From the NCBI RefSeq assembly GCF_000189635.1, contig NW_002476520.1:60009-124008 (forward strand): DNA of 64,000 nt, read 5' to 3'. A program made the translations under genes and the position numbers. This DNA is from Tetrahymena thermophila SB210. Its lineage: Eukaryota > Ciliophora > Oligohymenophorea > Hymenostomatida > Tetrahymenidae. Shown here one piece after another: positions 1-14,145 of this stretch; position 1 is the first letter of the stretch; every line of letters begins with the position of its first letter. The notes beneath the pieces are model-generated. The model had not been told where the DNA came from, ran no database searches, and saw nothing but the letters and a program-made list of their open reading frames with translations.

Positions 1-1712
1 GATTAATTAATTATTAAATAGATTCTTAGAATCAAAACTCAAAAGATGTTATGAATACTCTTTTTCATTTCACTAAGGCCAAAGCTACTTTTTAATAACT
101 CAAAAACCAAATTGGTCTGTCTAGATGTTATTCTAATCTTGGTATAATTTATATTTTAAAACATAATTACAATCTAGCTTAAGAATATTTTGAATCATCA
201 ATTATTTTAAGTTTAGAAGTTCTTGGTTTAGACTATTTAAGCTTAATCAATCAAAAATTAATTTTCAAATAAGAAGAGGGAACAGAGAGCTAACTTACAA
301 TTCTATGCAAAAGAATTTGTTCAAAAGCATATTCTTGCAAATAATATGCTCTTTAATAGATTTACTTAGAAGATAACTCCTTTGAAAATAATTATTTCTT
401 TGAATAGTAATAACAAAACTAATAAATGGAACTAAATGTTTAAAAAATAAATTATTTACTAAAGAATTCACTAGAGTCATATAAAGCGGTTGAAAAAATA
501 ATTAAAAATAATAATTTATTATTCTCGCAAGTATTTTAAGTGTTTTTATAGCAAGAAATACTTGAAATTCTCATATTTTTAGGAAATATTTAAGAAGTAT
601 TTTAATAATTTGAGAATATTAATTTTATTTTAGAGTAATAAGAAAATTTTAAATAAAATCATTTTTAGTTTTTCCTTTGTTAATCTTATTAAAATCAATC
701 CAAAAACCTTACAGAAGAAAACTCTTTTAACAAAATTAAATGCACAGCTAATGGAGAAGTAAATATAATCAATTAAATTTACGAAATTTAAAAGAGTAGA
801 TAGAAGTTCTTGAGAGGATTGATAGAGATTAAACAATATAACTACAGAGAGGCTATTGAATAGTTTACTTTGTTTATTGAGGAGGGATCTTATTACAGTT
901 GTCAATTAAGAAGGAAAGCAATTCATCACCTTAATTAGCTATTTATGATAGAATTTAATAAATAAATAGATTTGAAGAAAATTTATTTGGATTAAAAAGC
1001 TTGTATTCCATATGATATAACAATAATAATATAGCTGGAATATTAGAGTTAATATTCTTCTTTCGAGTCTTGTATTTTAAATCTTTAAAATTAGAATTTT
1101 TTTAGGAAATATGATCGAATTTAAATATTGATATACGATACATAGTTGGAAATATTTATGCCATTCACTTTGATAAGCAGTGATCATCAATTAAATTAGA
1201 TTATAAACTCTTTAAGGGATTTAGGAAAATTGTTTATTTAAGTTAATTAAAAGAAGCTTAAAGAGTTAAATTGGGTACAAGCAATTGAATTATCTCTAAG
1301 TTGCATTTATGAACATAAATACAATGATTTTATCAATTTTAAATAAATGTTAAAATCAGTAAAAGAAGGCTATAAAAATTTTATGAGATACAAACATCTG
1401 AAGATTTAATAGAATATGAATGAATAAGAAAGAAAATAAATTATTATTCTATTTTCAAAATAACAAAATAGCTAAATATAAAGCTTGAATATTAATGATG
1501 TGTACAAATTAGTAAATCATCAAAAATTAATAATTTATCATTTAAAGGAATACTCTCTTTTAGAGAACTAAAGCGAACAATACTAAACTCCTTTTTTAAA
1601 TTATGAGTCTTTTGTTGATGATATCCCATTCATTAATTAGTTTAAATAATTAAGAGAGGAAGATAGTTTAAATGAAGAAAATGAATTCATAGCAATTCTA
1701 AATAACTCTTGA
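1..1712 (+). CDS. Cache/TPR membrane sensor, 3' part of copy 1
   Basis: This is the C-terminal part of a large gene whose 5' end lies outside the window. The frame opens at base 3 and is uninterrupted to TGA 1710-1712 when TAA/TAG are read as Gln (569 codons). It begins inside the helical region with GLSRCYSNLGIIYI and NLAQEYFESSI, which resemble TPR repeats. It ends FIAILNNS, identical to the ends of the complete copies at 2360 and 7866, and it is nearly identical to their 3' exons throughout. It is the first visible unit of a tandem array with a period of about 5.5 kb. From the complete copies, the missing part should hold two TM helices and a dCache-like sensor domain; that is inference. 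The C-terminal third matches no family I recognise. Confidence 0.8.
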
Positions 1713-2359
1713 GAATATTTTAAAAACTTTTAGTAATAATTTTATTTTTTTTTAAATTGAATAAAAAATATTTTCGTTTGTTGTAAATACTGTAAATATT
1801 AAATTAAGAAAATGATCTTATTACATTTATTTTTATAAAATATTACTCTAAAACCAATTTTAAAAAAATATTTTGTGAAAATTTTCTAACTATTTAAAAA
1901 TCTTTTAGAATTAATAAAAAAAAAAATTAATTAAAACAAAAATGTTACTTTTAGATATTTCAAAAATCAATTCTAGTTAATTAATTATAAAAATAAACAA
2001 ATTTAAAAAAATTATTATTAAAGTAAAATGTTTAAGCAAGGCTATGAAAAAAATATTACACACAATTAAGAAGACTTATTATATTTGTAAAAAATAAACA
2101 ATTGATTATAATTTATTAACTAAATTAAATTAATGCTTTAGCCTTACAAAAGAACGAACATTCTTTTTATAATTTGTAAGTTAAAATTTAGTATATTATT
2201 AGGTAAAAAAGTAAGTAGAAATCAGCTATCCTAATAAATAATCAAAAGTTGAATAATTTTGAGGCAATCAAAAATTGAATTAGCTAATCTTTACATTATT
2301 TAATATTTAATTAATTTACAATTAGTTAATTAATAAAAGAGGTAATTAAATTACTAATT
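1713..2359. other. Intergenic spacer 1
   Basis: AT-rich spacer between array units. It is conserved with the spacer at 7247-7865, including an element reading GTAAGTAGAAAT about 150 bases before each ATG. I see no gene, tRNA or defined terminator. The conserved stretch is probably shared 3'UTR and promoter, but no motif can be named. Confidence 0.6.
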
Positions 2360-5300
2360 ATGCAAGCTCTTATTTTAAAATTAATTATTTTAGTTTCTAT
2401 TCCAATCATTATAGGTGTTGGAATAGTTTTAACTATATTCTATAAGCAGCTTTGGCTTGCGCTCGATGAGTGGTAAATTTAATGTTTAATATAAATATGG
2501 AAAATATTTTAAAGATAATGATTTATTTAGTTATAATCAACATCATCATCAATAAAAGCCATTAAGCTTTTAAAAAGATTTAGAATAATAAACAAATATA
2601 TAAATAAATAGGGAAAGAGACAGTAGCAAATGGATATATCAGACGCAATAATAAATCCTATACAATTCTGTACTATCACAATAACTTCTAGAATAGTACA
2701 GCTTTAACTAAGTACATATTTACTTACTATAAATGGACTATTTATTATGAAAAAAAAATAATATGAATGATTTTTTACTTATTTTAAACACTTATAAAGC
2801 TCTAATTACATATGGTCGTTATGAAAAGTTTACTCTCAAAATATTAATAATCTATAATCATACGTAAATATTTATTTATATTTTCAAATTTATAATAAAA
2901 TCCAATCATTTTAATCAAAAGAAAATCCTGCAGCTAATTTTACAGTTTGTTCATATAGAGAATTGATATTCAATTAATGTGCTTAAAATGTTTATGACTA
3001 ATTAAATTAAAATATGTTCTATGCAGATATGTACTTTGTAAGATCTAATTTTTCATTTAACATCCTTACTCCTCAACAATAATATTTCATTGAAATGGTA
3101 TGTTTTTATAGTATTTCATCATATTTATATCTCTATGTTTTAGAATAATAGAGTTTCTTTTTATGCAAGGGCATCTTTTCTAGCAACTCAAACTGAAGGA
3201 CTTATCTAATTGATATACTTATATAACTCTGATACAACTTCTATTTCATATGGCGTACCTTCAGGGTAATAAATATATTAATATCTTTTATTTATCATAG
3301 CTTTTATACCAAAAGGTTTTATAACTATACAGATTCTGATTATGAAACCTGTATGGGTAATGGTTACATAGAACCATATGACCCAAGATGTAGACCTTGG
3401 TACACCTACGCTTAGTAGAATCAGGGTATATCTAATATATTTGCAATAATTAAGCAATCTTAATTTCAGTATAAACTTTATTTAGACAAAAAGCTAACCA
3501 AATCATAAGTATAATTTTCTTAAAAGCATAATAAAAACATGTGCTCAATCAACATCAATAACTTTTTATTTTTATAAATATTAATATTAATTATTATAAA
3601 TAATAAAAAAACTTATTTCAAATTAAGATATTAAAAATATCAATTTTTTTTAGAATAAAGAAAACATAAATTAAGTATAAATTTCTGATTTAAATTTATT
3701 TTAAATGAAAAGTAAATAATTTAAATTTCAAAAAGATATTAAAATAAAATTTTATAATAATTAATTATCACCTATTTTTATTAAACCCTTTGTAAATAAG
3801 AAAAATTTTAATTCTTTATGAGTAATTTTTCAAAATAAAAATATTTATTTAAAGCTTTAAAAGAGTTAAATTCCTTAATTCTTTTGAACTTAATTATATT
3901 TTAAATTTCAAAATAAATATAATAAAAATGAAGAATTTTTTTATTTGTATTTATATTTTTAATTTTTTGAATAATTATTATAGGATTCTTCATTTATGAG
4001 CCTTATATTGATGCTATTATTGGTAATTTACTGATGACTCTTTCTAGTTAAGTTGATTATAAAAACGAGTTTTATTCTGTAGATAGTATTGACTTTGGAA
4101 TGTAAAACATAGTATAGTTATTTAATACAACTTTAAGTGAGAACGCATATTCAGTATTAATTCATGAGTTCAATCAAACAGTAGACTTTTGTTTATAATA
4201 TTTCTATTTTATTTTATTTTAATTTATAATTAGGTATTTTATCATCCTATGCTAATATTCTATCAGGTTATGTCTTGGGCAGATTTAGAATATATTAATA
4301 TAAATTAATTTTGCAGTGATTCTGTGGAATTAATGTAATAATGCTATAACTAAAAAGAAGACTTTTCTAGTTAAATAGATCAGACAATACAATTTATCAA
4401 AAGTGGTAATTATTCTATTGATGATCAATTTAACTTGGATTTGTTGTATTAAACATGGGAAAGATTTGGATAAAAACTGTAATTTTTAATTTATTTATTT
4501 ATTATTTGTACATTTATAATTTTTTAAAAAAAGCATAAGCATAATTTTCCCTATCAAGAGCTAGATGAAAGGATTTAATAACTAAGAGCCATATTCTTAC
4601 GCTATAATAATGACAGCAAGAGTAATAACAGACAGAAGTGATCATCTAAAGTTGTTTAATCTTTTGAATGTGAATTCTTTAAGAATACCACTGATTGTAG
4701 AATTTATTGTGGTTAGCTCTATCATTATCATCTTTTTAATTTATTATGGCTATTTTTTAATTTTTTAAATTTATTATCCAATCTAGCTGTTAATTTTATT
4801 CTTAAGAAGAAGCTACATGGAGTAATAATCTTGTTAAGTAAGCTAAAAAATAAAAAATCAAATCAAATAGAGTTAATAAATAAAATAAATAAATCTTTAA
4901 TAATCCAAAAGTATTCGTAAAAAATCACATTACAAAAAAGCAAATAAAATAAAAAATGTGGACGATTCATTAAATGTTTAATAGTAAAATGACTAATCTG
5001 ATAATGGATAGTAAATTAAAATTAATTAAACAAATTTTAGCTAAAATTAATTTATGACAGAGGAATAGCAGTACATGATGCAAAGCCATTCTAGATATAA
5101 TTTTAAATAAATTAATGATGAGTAGAGGTTTTTAAATAAATAGTAAGAATAGCTATCCTCCAAAAATAGTCAAGCAAGATCTATATTGTATAATTCAAAT
5201 GTCTATAACTAATCATAAATTGTATATAAAAAGTAAATAAAATTGAATGAATTTATACCAAATAAGTCCGTTTAAGCTACTTCTAATAATTCAATTTATT

Positions 5301-7246
5301 AAAAAAATACATTAGAAAAAAACTCTGCTTTAAAAATAGTTAAAAGTATGGATGAATCTATGTTTAGTTCTCGATATTCTTAGAAATAAGATGACTTTGA
5401 TTATGTTTAATAATTAGAATTTCTCTAAGAAAAAAACAAAGACGAAAGCAAATTAAAAATTTTAAAAGGATTAAAACCTTTGTTTTTGGAAATGAAAATT
5501 ATCAAAAAAACTTTTTAAGATTTAGAAGGATTAATTAATTATTAAATAGATTCTTAAAATCAAAACTCAAAAGATGTTATGGATACTCTGTTTCATTTCA
5601 CTAAGGCCAAGTCTACTTTTTAATAACTTAAAAACCAAATAGGTCTGTCAAGATGTTATTTTAATCTTGGTATAATTTATATTTTAAAATATGAGTACAA
5701 TCTAGCTTAAGAATATTTTGAATCATCAATTCTTTTAAGTTTAGAAGTTCTTGGCTTAGATTATTTAAGCTTAATCAATCAAAAGTAAATTTTCAAATAA
5801 GAAGAAGGAACAGAGAGTTAACTTACAATTCTATGTAAAAGAATATGTTCAAAAGCATATTCTTGCAAATAGTATGCTCTTTAACACATTTACTTAGAAG
5901 ATAAAGATAATACTATTGAAAGCAATCATTTCTTTGAATAGCAATAACAAAACTAATAAATGGAACAAAATGTTTAATAAATAAATTATTTACTAAAGAA
6001 TTCTCTAGACTCTTATAAAGCAGTTGATAAGATAATTAAATATAATAATTTATTATTCTCACAAGTATTTTAAGTATTTTTGTTGCAAGAAATACTTGAA
6101 ATTCTCATATTTTTAGGAAATATTTAAGAATCATTTTAATAATTTGACAATATAAACTTTCTATTAGAGTAATAAGGAAATTATAAATAAAATCATTTTT
6201 ATAATTTTTTTTGCTAATCTTATTAAGTTCAATCCAAAAACTTGACAGAAGAAAACTCTTTTAACAAAATTAAATGCACAGCTAATGGAGAAGTAAATGT
6301 AATCAATTAAATTTACGAAATTTAAAAGGGTAGATAGAAGTTCTTGAGAGGATTGATAGAGATTAAACGATATAACTATAGAGAGGCTATTGAATAGTTT
6401 ACTTTGTTTATTGAAGAGGGATCTTATTACAGTTGTCAATTAAGAAGGAAAGCAATTTATCACCTTAATTAGCTATTTAAGATAGAATTTAATAAATAAT
6501 TAGATTTGAAGAAAATTTATTTGGATTAAAAAGCTTCTATTCCATATGATATAACAATATTATTATAGCTGGAATATTAGAGTTAATATTCATCTTTAGA
6601 GTCTATTATTTTAAACCTAAAAAATTAGAATTTTTTTAGGAAATTTGATAGAATTTAAATATTAATTTTCCATTCACAGTTAGAAATATATATGCCATAC
6701 ACTTTGGTAAGCAGCGATTATCAATTAAATTAGATTATAAACTCTTTAAGGGATTTAAGAAAGATTTTTATTTAAGTACATTAAACTAAGCATAAAGAGT
6801 TAACTTGGATACAAGCAATTGAATTTTCACTGAGTTACATTTATGAATTTAAATATAATGATTTTAGCAATTTTAAATAAATGTTAAAATCAGCAAAGCA
6901 AGGCTATAAAAATTTTATGAAATATAAACATCTCAAGATATAATAGAATATGAATGAATAAGAAAGAAAAAAAATTATTATTCTATTTTCAAAATAACAA
7001 AATAGCGAAATATAAAGTTTGAATATTAGTGATGTATATAAATTAACCAATCATTAAAAACTAATAATTTATCATTTAAAGGAATATGCTTTTTTAGAGA
7101 ACTAAAACGAATAATACTAAAGCCCTTTTTTAAATTACGAATCTTTTGTTGACGAAATCCCGCTCATTAATGAATTTAAATAATTAAGAGAGGAAGATAA
7201 TTTAAATGAAGAAAATGATTTCATAGCAATTCTAAATAACTCTTGA
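2360..7246 (+). CDS. Cache/TPR membrane sensor, complete copy 2
   Basis: Predicted two-TM receptor-like protein of about 1311 aa. Phase-consistent exons are 2360-2472, 2531-2711, 2800-2863, 2922-3097, 3144-3265, 3301-3425, 3984-4180, 4234-4478 and 4534-7246. Residues 1-30 form a signal-anchor helix (MQALILKLIILVSIPIIIGV). The lumenal or extracellular region carries dCache-type signatures: YNSDTTSISYG, then YIEPYDPRCRPWY, then FFIYEPYIDA followed by SSQVDYKNEFYSVDSIDFG. A second TM helix follows (near IPLIVEFIVVSSIIIIFLI). The cytosolic side has a Gln/Asn/Ser/Lys-rich linker and then TPR-like helices (SRCYFNLGIIYILKYEYNLA). Cache domains bind small ligands outside the cell; that this protein is a chemosensor is inference. 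The C-terminal 400 residues are unrecognised. No kinase or cyclase output domain is visible. Confidence 0.82.
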
Positions 7247-7865
7247 AAATATTTTAAAAACTTTTCATAATAATTTTTTAAAAAAGAATTTATTAAAAAA
7301 TATATTTAAATGTTGTAAATACTGTAAATATTAAATTAACAAACTTATATTATTATCTTTATTTTTATAAATATTAAACTTAAGCCAATTTAAAAAAAAA
7401 TATTTTGCGAAATATATTCTTACTATTTAAAAATCTTTTATAGTTAATAAAAAAATTAATTAAAGAAAAAATGTTATTTTTAGATATTTCAAATATCAAT
7501 TATAGTTAATTAATGATAAAAATAAACAAATTTAAAAAAATTTATTACACAAAATTAAGAAAAAATATTATTAAACAAAAATTATATTTATTAAAAAATA
7601 AACAGTTGATTATAATTTGTTAACAAAATTAAATTAATGATTTAGCCTTACAAAACAGCCAATATGCTTTTTTTAATTTGGTAAGTTAAAATTTAGTTTT
7701 TTATTAGGTAAAAAAAGTAAGTAGAAATTAGCTATCCGAATAAATAATCAAAAGTTCATTAATTTAGAGGCAATAAATATTGAATTAGCTAATCTTTACA
7801 TTATTTAATAATTTTATTAATTTACAATTAGTTAATTAATAAAAGTGGTAAATAAATTACTAATT
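7247..7865. other. Intergenic spacer 2
   Basis: Near-copy of the 1713-2359 spacer with small indels. I see no gene in it. The end just before ATG 7866 matches the bases before ATG 2360 almost exactly, so these are probably equivalent promoters and 5'UTRs. Confidence 0.6.
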
Positions 7866-10800
7866 ATGCAAGCTCTTATTTTAAAGTTAATTATTTTAGT
7901 TTCTATCCCAATTATTATAGGTGTTGGAATAGTTTTAACTATATTCTATTAGCAGCTTTGGCTTGCGCTCGATGAATGGTAAATTTAACATTTATTATAA
8001 ATATGGAAAGTATATTTAAGATAATGATTTATTTAGTAATAATCAGCATCATCATTAATAAAAGCCATTTAGCTTTTAAAAAGATTTAGAATAATAAACA
8101 AATATATAAATAAATAGGGAAAGAGACAGTAACATATGGATAAATCAGACGCAGTAATAAATCCTATACAATTCTGTACTATCACAATAACTTCTAGAAT
8201 AGTACAGCTTTAACTAAGTAAATATTTACTAACTATAAATGGAATATTTATTTATGAAAAAGAATAATTTAAATGAGTTTTTTACTTATTTTAAACACTT
8301 ATAAAGCTCTAATTACATATGGTGGTTATGAAAAGTTTACTATCAAAATATTAATAATCTATCATCATACGTAAATATTTATTTATATTTTCAAATTTAC
8401 AATCAAATCCTAAATTTTTAATATAAAGAAAATCCTACAGCTAATTTTACAGTTTGTTCATATAGAGAATTGATATTCAATTAATGTGCTTAAAATGTTT
8501 ATGACTAATTAAACGAAAATATATTCTATGCAGATATGTACTTTGTAAGATCTATTTTTGAATTTAAACTCCTTACTCCTCAACAATAATATTTCATTGA
8601 AATGGTATGTTTTTATAGTATTTCACCATATTTATATCTCTATGTTTTAGAATAATAGAGTTTCTTTTTATGCAAGGGCATCTTTTCTAGCAACTCAAAC
8701 TGAAGGACTTATCTAATTGATATATTTATATAACTCTGATACAACTTCTATTTCATATGGCGTACCTTCAGGGTAATAAATATATTAATATCTTTTATTT
8801 ATCATAGCTTTTATACCAAAAGGTTTTATAACTATACAGATTCTGATTATGAAACCTGTATGGGTAACGGTTACATAGAACCATATGATCCAAGATGTAG
8901 ATCTTGGTACACCTACGCTTAGTAAAATCAAGGTATATCGACTAAAAAATTTACAATAATTAAGCAATCTTAATTTCAGCTAAAGTTTTATTTAGACAAA
9001 AAGCTTATCAAATCATAAATATAATTTTCTTAAAAGCATATTATAAATATTAATATTAATTATTATAGATAATAAAAAAACAACTAAAATAATAATGAGT
9101 AATTAATAAGTTAATTCAATATTAAGGTATTAAAAATATTAATTTTTTTTAGGATAAAGAAAATATAAATTTCTGATTTAAATTTATATTAAATGAAAAG
9201 TAAATAATTTAAATTTCAAAATGATATTAAAATTATATTTTATAGTTATTAATTACCACCTATTTTTACTAAAACCTTTTGTAAATGACAAAAATTTTAA
9301 TGCTTTATGAGTAATTTTTCAAAATAAGAATATTTATTTAAAGCTTTAAAAGAGTTAAATTTAAATTCTTTTGAACTTAATTATATTTTAAATGTGGATA
9401 TAAACATATAAAAGCAAAAGTGTATTTGTTTTTGTATTTATATTTTTAATTTTTTGAATAATTATTATAGGATACTTCATTTATGAGCCTTATATTGATG
9501 CTGTTATTATTAGTTTACTGTCAACTCTTTCTAGTTAAATTGATTATAAAAACGAGTTTTATTCTGTATATAGTATCGACTTCGGAATGTAAAATATAGT
9601 ATAGTTATTTAATACAACTTTAAGTGAGAACGCATATTCAGTATTAATTCATGAGTTCAATCAAACAGTAGAATTTTATTTATAATATTATTTTTTTATT
9701 ATATTTTAATTTATAATTAGGTATTTTATCATCCTATGCTAATATTTTAAAAGGTATTGTCTTGGGCAGATTTAGAATATATTAATATAAATTAATTTTG
9801 CAGCGATTCCGTGGAATTAATGTAATAATGCTATAACTAAAAAGAAGATTTTTCTAGTTAAATAGATCAGACAATACAATTTATCAAAAGTGGTAATTAT
9901 TCTATTGAAGATCAATTTAACTTGAATTTGTTGTATTAAACATGGGAAAGATTTGGATAAAAACTGTAATTTTTAATTTATTTATTTATTATTTGTACAT
10001 TTATAATTTTTTAAAAAAAGCATAAGCATAATTTTCCCTATCAAGAGCTAGATGAAAGGATTTAATAACTAAGAGCCATATTCTTACGCTATAATAATGA
10101 CAGCAAGAGTAATAACTGATAGAAGTGATCATCTAAAGTTGTTTAATCTTTTGAATGTGAATTATTTAAGAATACCACTGATTGTAGAATTTATTGTGGT
10201 TAGCTCTATTATTATCATCTTTTTAATTTATTATGGCTATTTTTTAATTTTTTAAATTTATAATCCAATCTAGCTGTTAATTTTATTCTTAAGAAGAAGC
10301 TACATGGAGTAATAATCTTGTTAAGTAAGCTAAAAAATAAAAAATCAAATCAAATAGAGTTAATAAATAAAATAAATAAATCTTTAATAATCCAAAAGTA
10401 TTCGTAAAAAATCACATTACAAAAAAGCAAATAAAATAAAAAATGAGGACGATTCATTAAATGTTTAATAGTAAAATGACTAATATGATAATGGATAGTA
10501 AATTAAAATGAATTAAACAAATATAAGCTAAAATTAATTTATGATAGAGGAATAGCAGTACATGATGCAAAGCCATTCTAAATATAATTTTAAATAAATA
10601 AATGATGAGTAGAAGTATTTAAATAAATACTAAGAATAACTATCATCCAAAAATAGTCAAGCTAGATCTATATTGTATAATTCAAACGTTTATAATTAAT
10701 CATAAATAATATATAAAAAATAAATAAAACTGAATGAATTTATATCAAATAAGCCACCATAAGGTAGTTCTAATAATACAATTTATTAAAAAAATGCATT

Positions 10801-12721
10801 AGAAAAAAACTCTGCTTTAAAAAGAATTAAAAGTTTTGATAAGTCTATGTTTAATTCTAGATATTCTTAGAAAAATGATGACTTTGATTATGTTTAATAA
10901 TTAGAATTCCTCTAAGAAAAGAACAAAGATGAAAGTAAATTAAAAATTTTAAAAGGATTAAAGCCTTTGTTTTTGGAAATGAAAATTATCAAAAAAGCTT
11001 TTTAAGATTTAGAAGGATTAATTAATTATTAAATAGATGCTTAAAATCAAAACTCTAATGATGTTATGAATACTCTTTTTCACTTCACTAAGGCCAAAGC
11101 TACTTTTTAATAACTTAAAAATCAAATTGGTTTATCTAGATGTTATTTTAATCTTGGTATAATTTATATTTTAAAATATGAGTACAATCTAGCTCAAGAA
11201 TATTTTGAATCATCAATTATTTTAAGTTTAGAAGTTCTTGGCTTAGACTATTTAAGCTTAATCAATTAAAAGTTAATTTTCAAATATGATGAAGGAACAG
11301 ATAGTTAACTTACGATTCTATGTAAAAGAATATGTTCAAAAGCATATTCTTGCAAATAGTATGCTCTTTAACACATTTATTTAGAAGATAAAGATAGTGC
11401 TATTGAAAATAATAATTTCTTTGAATAGTAATAACAAAACTAATAAATGGGACAAAATATTTAAAAAATAAATTATTTACTAAAGAATTCTCTACACTCA
11501 TATAAAGCAGTTGAAAAAATAATTAAGAATAATAATTTATTATTCTCACAAATATTTTAAATATTTTTAAAGCAAGAAATACTTGAAATACAGATATTTT
11601 TAAACAATTTTTAAGAAATATTTTAATAATTCGATAATATAAACGTTCTCTTAGAGTAATAATAAAAGTTTTAATAAAATCAATTTTAGAATTCTCCTTG
11701 CTAATCTTACTAAAATCAATCCAAAAATCTTTCAGAAGAATACTCAATTTATAAAATTAAATGCATAGCTTAAGGAGAAGTAAATGTAATCAATTAAATT
11801 TAATAAATTTAAAAGAGTAGATAGAAGTTCTTGCGAGGATTGATAGAGATTAAACGATATAACTATAGAGAGGCTATTGAATAGTTTACTTTGTTTATTG
11901 AAGAGGGATCTTATTACAGCTGTTAGTTAAGAAGGAAAGCAATTCATCACCTTAATTAGCTATTTATGATAGAATTTAATAGATAAATAGATTTGAAAAA
12001 AATGTATTTGGATTAAAAAGCTTCTATTCCATATGATATAACAATAATACTATAGCTTTAATATTAGAGTTAATATTCATCATTAGAGTCTTGTATTTTA
12101 AATCTAAAAAATTAAAATTTTTTTAGGAAATTTGATCGAATTTAAATATTGATATACGATACATAGATGGAAATATTTATGCCATTCACTTTGATAAGCA
12201 GCGATCATCAATTAAATTAGATTATAAACTCTTTAAGGGATTTAAAAAAATTTATTTAGGTTAATTAAACTAAACTTATAGAGTTAAATTGGATACAAGC
12301 AATTGAATTATCTCTAAGTTGCATTTACGAATATAAACATAATGATTTTATCAATTTTAAATAAATGTTAAAAACAAAACAAGGCAATAAAAGTTTTATG
12401 AGAAACAAAGATCTCAAGATTTAATAGAATATGAATGAATAAGCAAGAAAAAAAATTATTGTTCTATTTTCAAAATATCAAAACAGCTAAATATAAAATT
12501 TGAATATTTATGATTTGTACAAATTAATCAATCATTAAAAACTAATAATTTATCATTTAAAGGAATACTCTTTTTTAGATAACTAAAAAGAACAATACTA
12601 AAATCCTTTTTTAAATTATGAGTCTTTTACTGACGAAATCCTGCTAATTAATGAAATTAAAAATCTAAGAGAGGAAGATAATGATGAAAATGATTTCATA
12701 GCCATTCTAAATAACTCTTGA
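7866..12721 (+). CDS. Cache/TPR membrane sensor, complete copy 3
   Basis: Third array unit, with the same exon plan and domain order as the 2360-7246 gene: signal-anchor helix, dCache-like extracellular region, second TM, disordered linker, TPR-like region, and ending FIAILNNS with TGA 12719-12721. I followed the long last exon to its end and found no TGA, so the copy appears functional. One visible change is in the Cache signature, where the Pro of RCRPWY in the sister copy is Ser here (RCRSWY). The first intron again uses GTAAAT..TTTAG and interrupts the codon after the first TM. The rest differs by scattered substitutions and short indels, mostly in the disordered linker. Confidence 0.8.
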
Positions 12722-12937
12722 AAATATTTTGAAAACTTTTAATAATAATTTTATTTATAAAAAGTGAATTAAAAATATATTCATATGTTGTAAATACTGT
12801 AAATATTAAATTAAGGAAATTGACTTATTATCTTTATTTTTAAAAATGACACTTAATTTTTAAGGATAAAAAATTTTTAAAAAGATTTTTTTTTTGATAA
12901 TCCTTATTCATGCGTACCCACGGTAGTTTCTTTTTGA
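12722..12937. other. Convergent 3' ends of two families
   Basis: Short AT-rich gap in which the plus-strand sensor gene and the minus-strand CaaX family converge. It contains one GC-richer stretch (tgcgtacccacgg, near 12911) with no match elsewhere in the window. It may mark a junction of the duplicated blocks. Confidence 0.5.
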
Positions 12938-14145
12938 TCAGAAAATATCACAAGCATTGCAGCATGGCTAATAATTCTCTTGTTACTCTAACTTAATTCC
13001 ATAAATACCTAATCCTTTTTCTTTTTTTTCTTAAGGATCTGCAACAATAGTGCTATTTTCTTCATTTATTGGTGCAGCTGTTTCTGATTATGTATTTTTA
13101 TTCTATTCATGTTTATCTTTAATACCTTTTTTTATTGAAAATTCTTTAATAGCCAAGGAATTGTCATTACCTACTGAAGCCACTTGCTATGATGATTTTT
13201 ATAATTTATCTGTCTGGCTACCTTGCTATTCTAGATTTTTGCTTATATTATTGTTGTTGTTGTTATTATTATTATTGCTATTGATATTCATATTTTATTC
13301 ATCATTAAAAGGAATCGAGAAACGGTTAAAGTAAACTTTATAACAGTCATCAACTAATATTTAAATAATATAAAAAAAGAAAAAATAGAATTCTTAACTA
13401 AAGCATTTTTTTGTTAAATTTTCATAGGCCTATTTGAAAAAATCTAACAATTTTGTTTTATTAATTGCAAAGCAAGCTATAATCTTTTTATATATAAAGC
13501 TATAAAATATATTGATAAATGTAGTAACTTAAGTCAAAAAACTAATAAAATTCTATTTCTATATTTTATAACTTTTTATTCATAGTAATATGCTAAAATA
13601 GAAAATTATTTTAAAGAAAACACTTACTAATTTTCTTGGCGCTTTCAAAACTGTACTTATCTTAGAAATTAGGGTTATTTTTACTAAAATATCTTTAAAA
13701 AGCTGTCAATTCTGTTAAAATAAAAATAGAATCTTTGTACACTCTTTATTTATCCTCTTCAGTGAAAGGCAGTATTATTTTTCCATACTAATCTGGTATT
13801 CTTTCTCTAATAAACATTTACAATTATTTAGAAACCTCATATAATACGAAAGGATATAGATACCTATTGAATTTTCAAAAAGAATATGTAAAAAAATTCT
13901 ATGAGAAACTAAAAATATATTATTATTTACTTCATTGTCGATTTTATACAACAAGCTCCTAAATTTAAAATTTTATAGTCTTCATTAAGAAGGCCTTCAT
14001 AAACTCTTTCGTAATCTAAATCAAATTATACAGACCTATAATTTTCTAAATACAAAGGAAACAATTCTTCACCAATGAACTATATACCCTTTTAAACATC
14101 AATAGGAATATATTCCTCTTCAAATGCTTTAAAATAATCTATCAT
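12938..14145 (-). CDS. Unrecognised CaaX-ended family, copy 1
   Basis: Four tandem copies of this gene lie at 12.9-22.3 kb. The shared readable core starts at an in-frame ATG (MIDYFKAFEEEYIPIDVQKG) that is conserved in all four; homology continues upstream, so an earlier start is possible. Introns fall at 13864-13930 (phase 2), after the SAKKI codons, and before IDDCYKVYFNRF. Core motifs are PFTEEDKQRVYKDSIFILTE and KQAYENLTKKC. A variable poly-Asn run follows, then a hydrophilic tail and the end QPCCNACDIF with TGA at 12938-12940. The last four residues fit a CaaX box whose X is Phe, and upstream cysteines could be palmitoylated, so a lipid-anchored cytosolic protein is inferred. I do not recognise the fold. 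Confidence 0.6.

Larger units (their letters stand above)
1..12721 (+). repeat. Tandem array of about 5.5 kb gene units
   Basis: Three head-to-tail units are visible. Stops lie at 1710, 7244 and 12719, and starts of the complete units at 2360 and 7866, giving a period of about 5.5 kb. Identity is high in exons, introns and spacers; for example, the 560-base intron 6 and the roughly 630-base spacers align. This points to recent segmental duplication or gene conversion. A fourth, clearly diverged member at 23918-28498 lies outside the array, beyond the minus-strand four-copy family. Confidence 0.9.

Noticed and set aside
13050-13334. Plus-strand hydrophobic frame with a Leu run, resembling a small membrane protein.
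   Set aside because: It is the antisense of the poly-Asn and hydrophilic tail of CaaX-family copy 1. The Leu run mirrors the Asn codon repeat.
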